Shown here piece after piece: positions 6,354 to 8,347 of a stretch of 8,347 nt of DNA. The DNA comes from CAXYVC01 sp964292295. Its GTDB lineage: Bacteria; Acidobacteriota; Holophagae; Holophagales; Holophagaceae. Position 1 is the first letter of the stretch, and every line of letters begins with the position of its first letter. Location: contig CAXYVC010000121.1 of the NCBI GenBank assembly GCA_964292295.1, forward strand, positions 1 to 8,347. Reading direction: 5' to 3'. A program made the translations under genes and the position numbers. The notes below the pieces were generated by a model. It did no database searches and had not been told where the DNA came from. It was given only the letters and a program-made list of their open reading frames with translations.

Positions 6354-7562
6354 CTAGAAGAAGGTGATGTCCGCGTCCTGTTCCTGGGCCTGCGCCTCCC
6401 CTGCGGCTGCGCCGCCGTGGTGAAGGGCGTGCTGCTCCTGCATGGTGTAGGAGCGCCGCAGCCGCGCCATCCAGGCCTCGCCCTGAAGCTCGGGCAGGGG
6501 CAGCCCGTTTGCGCGGGCCTCCCGGGCCTGCCCCAGGAGGTCGCGCAGACGCGCGCTGTCCTGCACCACGGCGTGGAGGATCTGGCCCACCCGGTCCTGG
6601 AACTGCAGGTCCACCAGCACCTCGTTGATCTCGCGGCGCACGCCGTCACCCTCGCGCTCCAGCCCCGCGTTGGCCTCCCCCAGCACGTTGGCGCTGCACT
6701 GGAAGCGCTGGATGACGCCCTGGAGGTCGCCCTCCGCCCGGTCCAGGAAGCCCTGGTCGTCCTGCGCCATCGCGCGGGCCTGGCGAAGGGTCTCCCCGAG
6801 GGCCTGGTTGATGGCGGCCACGCGCTCGCTCATCTCCTGGCCCGTGGCCTGGGAACGCGCCGAGAGCTTGCCTACCTCGCCGGCCACCACCGCAAACCCG
6901 CGGCCCGCCGCTCCGGCATGGGCCGCCTCGATGGCCGCGTTCAGCGCCAGGAGGTTCGTCTGCTGGGCGATGCCTTCCACTTCTGCGGCCATGGTCTGCA
7001 GCTCCTCCGCGAAGCGGGAGAGCCCAGAAACCCCACGCACCAGAAGCTCCCGGCGGGCGAGGGCATCCTTGATGGTGCCGAGGATGCGGTTCAGCTCCTG
7101 TTCCGAGTGGGCGAGGGTGGCCGAGACGCTCTCCTCCCCGGCATCTCCTCCCCCCGCCCTGCGGGAGGCCTCCAGCGCCCCGCCGATGCGGGACACCATG
7201 CCCGAGAAGCGCAGGGCCAGATCCCGGACGGCCTCCTCCAGCTGGCTTGAGGCGAGGCCCACGTGGCCCGAGTAGAGGTCGAGGATCTGGGGAAGCAGCT
7301 CATCCGCTTCGCGGTCGAAGGGCGCGCGCAGCTCCTCCGCGGGCGCCTCCGGAACCGGGAGGGACGCAGCCACGGGCACGGCCTGCGCCTCGGCTCCCAC
7401 CGCGGGGGCGAGGAGGAGGGCCGCCGCCAGCAACAGCACACCCGCCGCAATCCCCCAGAAGCCCGGGCGCAGCAGCAGGCAGGCAACAGCTCCCCCGAGG
7501 GCGAGTGCCCAGAGAGGGCCGGGGATGCGTCGGGACCACAGCACAAGAACGGGGAGGGACAT
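6354..7562 (-). CDS. Membrane-anchored MCP-like protein without sensor domain, with CheZ-like C-terminus
   Basis: 402 aa from the ATG at 7562. Two hydrophobic segments (about 14-32 and 35-53) are separated by only a few residues, so it is a membrane hairpin with essentially no periplasmic domain and no recognisable HAMP. A Pro/Ala-rich linker (57-80) precedes a coiled-coil MCP core with hairpin tip QQTNLLALNAAIEAAHAG, then AAGRGFAVVAGEV (200-230); the usual Glu in 'RAGEQGRGF' is Ala (A218). A helical C-terminal region includes LQFQDRVGQIL (319-329), matching the CheZ active-site pattern FQDxxGQ, then an Ala/Gln-rich linker and the tail DADITFF (396-402). The start is chosen for GGAAAGG 4 nt upstream; a GTG at 7622 in the same frame lacks a ribosome site. 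It is the first gene of the operon. It may be an internal or energy-type receptor, a phosphatase-like regulator, or both. Confidence 0.88.
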   Translation of the reverse strand: MSLPVLVLWSRRIPGPLWALALGGAVACLLLRPGFWGIAAGVLLLAAALLLAPAVGAEAQAVPVAASLPVPEAPAEELRAPFDREADELLPQILDLYSGHVGLASSQLEEAVRDLALRFSGMVSRIGGALEASRRAGGGDAGEESVSATLAHSEQELNRILGTIKDALARRELLVRGVSGLSRFAEELQTMAAEVEGIAQQTNLLALNAAIEAAHAGAAGRGFAVVAGEVGKLSARSQATGQEMSERVAAINQALGETLRQARAMAQDDQGFLDRAEGDLQGVIQRFQCSANVLGEANAGLEREGDGVRREINEVLVDLQFQDRVGQILHAVVQDSARLRDLLGQAREARANGLPLPELQGEAWMARLRRSYTMQEQHALHHGGAAAGEAQAQEQDADITFF

Positions 7563-7566
7563 GCGG

Positions 7567-7573
7567 CCTTTCC
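7567..7573 (-). promoter_or_regulatory. Shine-Dalgarno deciding the start of the first operon gene
   Basis: GGAAAGG on the minus strand, 4 nt before the ATG at 7562. The in-frame GTG at 7622 has only a pyrimidine-rich TCTCTTCC upstream, so the shorter start is preferred and the 20 extra residues are probably leader sequence. Confidence 0.6.
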
Positions 7574-7590
7574 GGGAAGAGAACACCTTC

Positions 7591-7610
7591 CTGTCGGCAT
7601 GTCCCGACAG
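7591..7610. repeat. Perfect 7-bp inverted repeat in the presumed operon leader
   Basis: CTGTCGG (7591-7597) and CCGACAG (7604-7610) with a 6-nt spacer, 29 bp upstream of the ATG at 7562. It could be a protein operator or an mRNA hairpin in the 5' untranslated region. No regulator is recognised for it. Confidence 0.55.
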
Positions 7611-7644
7611 AGCCTGAACCACGGAAGAGACACTTTGTCACACC

Positions 7645-7660
7645 TGTGCCACGCGTCACA
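7645..7660. promoter_or_regulatory. CRP/FNR-family-like palindrome
   Basis: On the plus strand this reads TGTGC-N6-TCACA, nine of ten positions of the CRP consensus TGTGA-N6-TCACA. A further TCACA lies beside it at 7638-7642, so TGTGA occurs twice on the minus strand 18 nt apart. Only the pattern is seen. Binding, and even the presence of a CRP-family regulator in this organism, is inference. Confidence 0.3.
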
Positions 7661-7676
7661 TATCGCTATTTTTTTC

Positions 7677-7706
7677 ATCATTTAAATAAAATGATCCGTT
7701 CTTCAA
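7677..7706 (-). promoter_or_regulatory. AT-rich promoter-like block with inverted repeat upstream of the chemotaxis operon
   Basis: This is the only AT-rich stretch in a very GC-rich window and lies just upstream of the operon. On the minus strand TTGAAG (7706-7701) could be a -35 box, with TTAAAT (7685-7680) or TAAATG (7684-7679) as a poor -10 after 15-16 nt. A perfect 7-bp inverted repeat ATCATTT/AAATGAT (7677-7683 and 7689-7695, 5-nt spacer) overlaps it, so it could also be an operator. Matches to consensus are only moderate. The location is the main support. Confidence 0.35.
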
Positions 7707-7713
7707 ACCGCCC

Positions 7714-7730
7714 TGCCTCCCAAAGAGGCA
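7714..7730. repeat. Small hairpin-forming inverted repeat
   Basis: TGCCTC (7714-7719) and GAGGCA (7725-7730) enclose a 5-nt loop. It has no T-run on either side, so it is not a terminator by itself. It lies between the terminator-like hairpin and the AT-rich block and could be part of a structured intergenic RNA. Confidence 0.4.
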
Positions 7731-7753
7731 TATCCCCTTGCGGCGTACGCAAA

Positions 7754-7790
7754 CACGCGACGAGGCGAAGGCTCGTCGCGTGGGTTTTCT
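7754..7790. terminator. Terminator-like hairpin between the metalloprotease gene and the chemotaxis operon
   Basis: A perfect 11-bp stem (7754-7764 with 7772-7782) encloses a 7-nt loop. Read on the minus strand it follows the metalloprotease stop by about 53 bp, is preceded by an A-rich run and is followed by TTTGCG, only three Ts. Read on the plus strand it is followed by GGTTTTCTT, a better U-tract, although no plus-strand gene is evident. It probably ends the metalloprotease transcript and may work in both directions. Confidence 0.62.
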
Positions 7791-7802
7791 TCCAAAGGTG
7801 TT

Positions 7803-7828
7803 CATCCCGGGGGCGGTGCCCCGGGGTG
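7803..7828. repeat. GC-rich hairpin just after the metalloprotease stop
   Basis: A 10-bp stem (7803-7812 with 7819-7828, one T-G wobble) and a 6-nt loop, starting 7 bp beyond the stop codon at 7836. No T-run follows on either strand. It may help stabilise the mRNA 3' end ahead of the terminator-like hairpin. Confidence 0.45.
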
Positions 7829-7835
7829 ACGGGCG

Positions 7836-8347
7836 CTACAGGGTGCTGCGCTGGAGGCTGGCCTTCAGCGCCTCCTCCACGGTGGCCAGGCAGTCGGCGA
7901 GGTGGGCCTTGGCCTCCCGGCTGAAGCCGGGCTTCGCCTGGGAAGCCTTCAGCTGGGCCTGGAGGCTCCGCAGCTCCTGGCGGGCGAAGGCACGTGCGTC
8001 GGCAGGCACGCCGCCGCGCAGCACCTGGCCCGCCAGCAGGGCCACGTGCTCCCGCTGCAGGTTCCGCCGCATCAGGCCCACATCCTTGCCCGAGCGCAGC
8101 TCGCTCCACACGGCGGCGTGCAGGCCCTCGTAGAGCTCCGAGAGGCGGAAGGCCTCCTTCGGGTTCGCCAGCTTGTCCGGCGCCGCCAGAATGCGGTTCA
8201 TCACCGCCGGTTGGAAGAGCTGGGCGAGGGTGCGGCGCTGCAGGCCCAGCACCTGGTTGGCCAGGTTGAAGTCCGGGGCGATCTCGCGACGGTTCAGATT
8301 GCTGGGCACGAGGCACGCCCCGAAGGCGGGCTTCAGGCGGAAGGATT
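7836..8347 (-). CDS. C-terminal end of a zinc-dependent metalloprotease (Met-zincin, DUF4953-type), partial
   Basis: The frame is open from the right edge to a TAG at 7838-7836, giving 169 complete codons; the start lies outside the window. From memory of the family, the C-terminus of large bacterial DUF5117/DUF4953 'zinc-dependent metalloprotease' proteins shows the same order: a 'Q-x-L-x-P-x-x-x-x-R-I-L' helix (here LFQPAVMNRIL), a 'L-x-x-x-L...A-V-W-S-E-L' segment (LSELYEGLHAAVWSEL), 'RRNLQREHVALL', 'ARQELRSLQAQL' and a final 'AHLADCLATVEEAL'. The catalytic HExxH region is upstream and unseen, so this rests on C-terminal pattern only. These are usually large exported proteins. The gene is read in the same direction as the chemotaxis operon but is separated by 273 bp with a terminator-like hairpin, so it is probably an independent unit. 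Confidence 0.65.
   Translation of the reverse strand, partial: SFRLKPAFGACLVPSNLNRREIAPDFNLANQVLGLQRRTLAQLFQPAVMNRILAAPDKLANPKEAFRLSELYEGLHAAVWSELRSGKDVGLMRRNLQREHVALLAGQVLRGGVPADARAFARQELRSLQAQLKASQAKPGFSREAKAHLADCLATVEEALKASLQRSTL

Noticed and set aside
7563..7622. GTG start at 7622 for the first operon protein
   Set aside because: No Shine-Dalgarno precedes it, and the 20 added residues overlap the inverted repeat of the leader. The ATG at 7562 has GGAAAGG.
7637..7651. Sigma-54 promoter on the minus strand (TGGCAC-N5-TGAC)
   Set aside because: The -24 GG element is present, but the -12 element reads TGAC and not TTGC, so the key GC is missing. The spacing match alone is weak.
7664..7800. 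A known riboswitch (for example a c-di-GMP GEMM element) in the intergenic region
   Set aside because: I looked for the conserved core pieces on both strands and did not find them. Only simple hairpins are present. An Infernal search against Rfam would settle it.

Overview
This window is almost entirely one chemotaxis gene cluster, read on the minus strand from about 7562 leftward past base 1. The DNA is very GC-rich with strong GC bias at third codon positions, so long spurious open frames exist on the plus strand. Gene content (Che pathway with CheD, 4-helix-bundle receptor, a Met-zincin-like metalloprotease next door) points to a high-GC Gram-negative bacterium. Acidobacteriota (Holophagae-type) is my best guess, but this is an inference from style and no taxonomic marker is present.

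Layout from right to left: (1) 8347-7836, the 3' end of an unrelated gene, the C-terminus of a zinc-dependent metalloprotease. (2) 7835-7563, a 273-bp intergenic region with two GC-rich hairpins (one terminator-like), an AT-rich promoter-like block with an inverted repeat, a CRP-like palindrome and a second inverted repeat in the presumed leader. (3) An MCP-like membrane protein without a sensing domain but with a CheZ-like C-terminus (7562-6354). (4) A broken cheY lacking its phosphoacceptor region (6339-6029). (5) A second single-domain response regulator (6018-5617). (6) A STAS protein (5620-5318). (7) CheA (5315-3153). (8) A classical transmembrane MCP (3121-1478). (9) CheW (1467-907). (10) CheR (897-85). 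(11) The first 25 codons of CheD (77-1, running off the window). Genes are separated by at most 31 nt or overlap (ATGA at 5617-5620), so they are probably one transcript.

How it works together: receptor and CheW control CheA autophosphorylation; CheA passes phosphate to CheY-type regulators; CheR and CheD adapt the receptor. The MCP ends in a CheR-tethering-type pentapeptide, and CheR carries the matching kind of beta-subdomain loop. The most unusual points are: a tandem MshEN-like (c-di-GMP-binding type) motif inside CheA between P2 and P3; a CheZ-type FQDxxGQ signature and CheZ-like tail at the end of the first MCP-like protein; and a roughly 55-bp internal deletion in cheY that removes the phosphorylated aspartate and breaks the frame while leaving an internal ribosome site and ATG for the C-terminal half. 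Whether the output is flagellar, pilus-based or something else cannot be told from this window.
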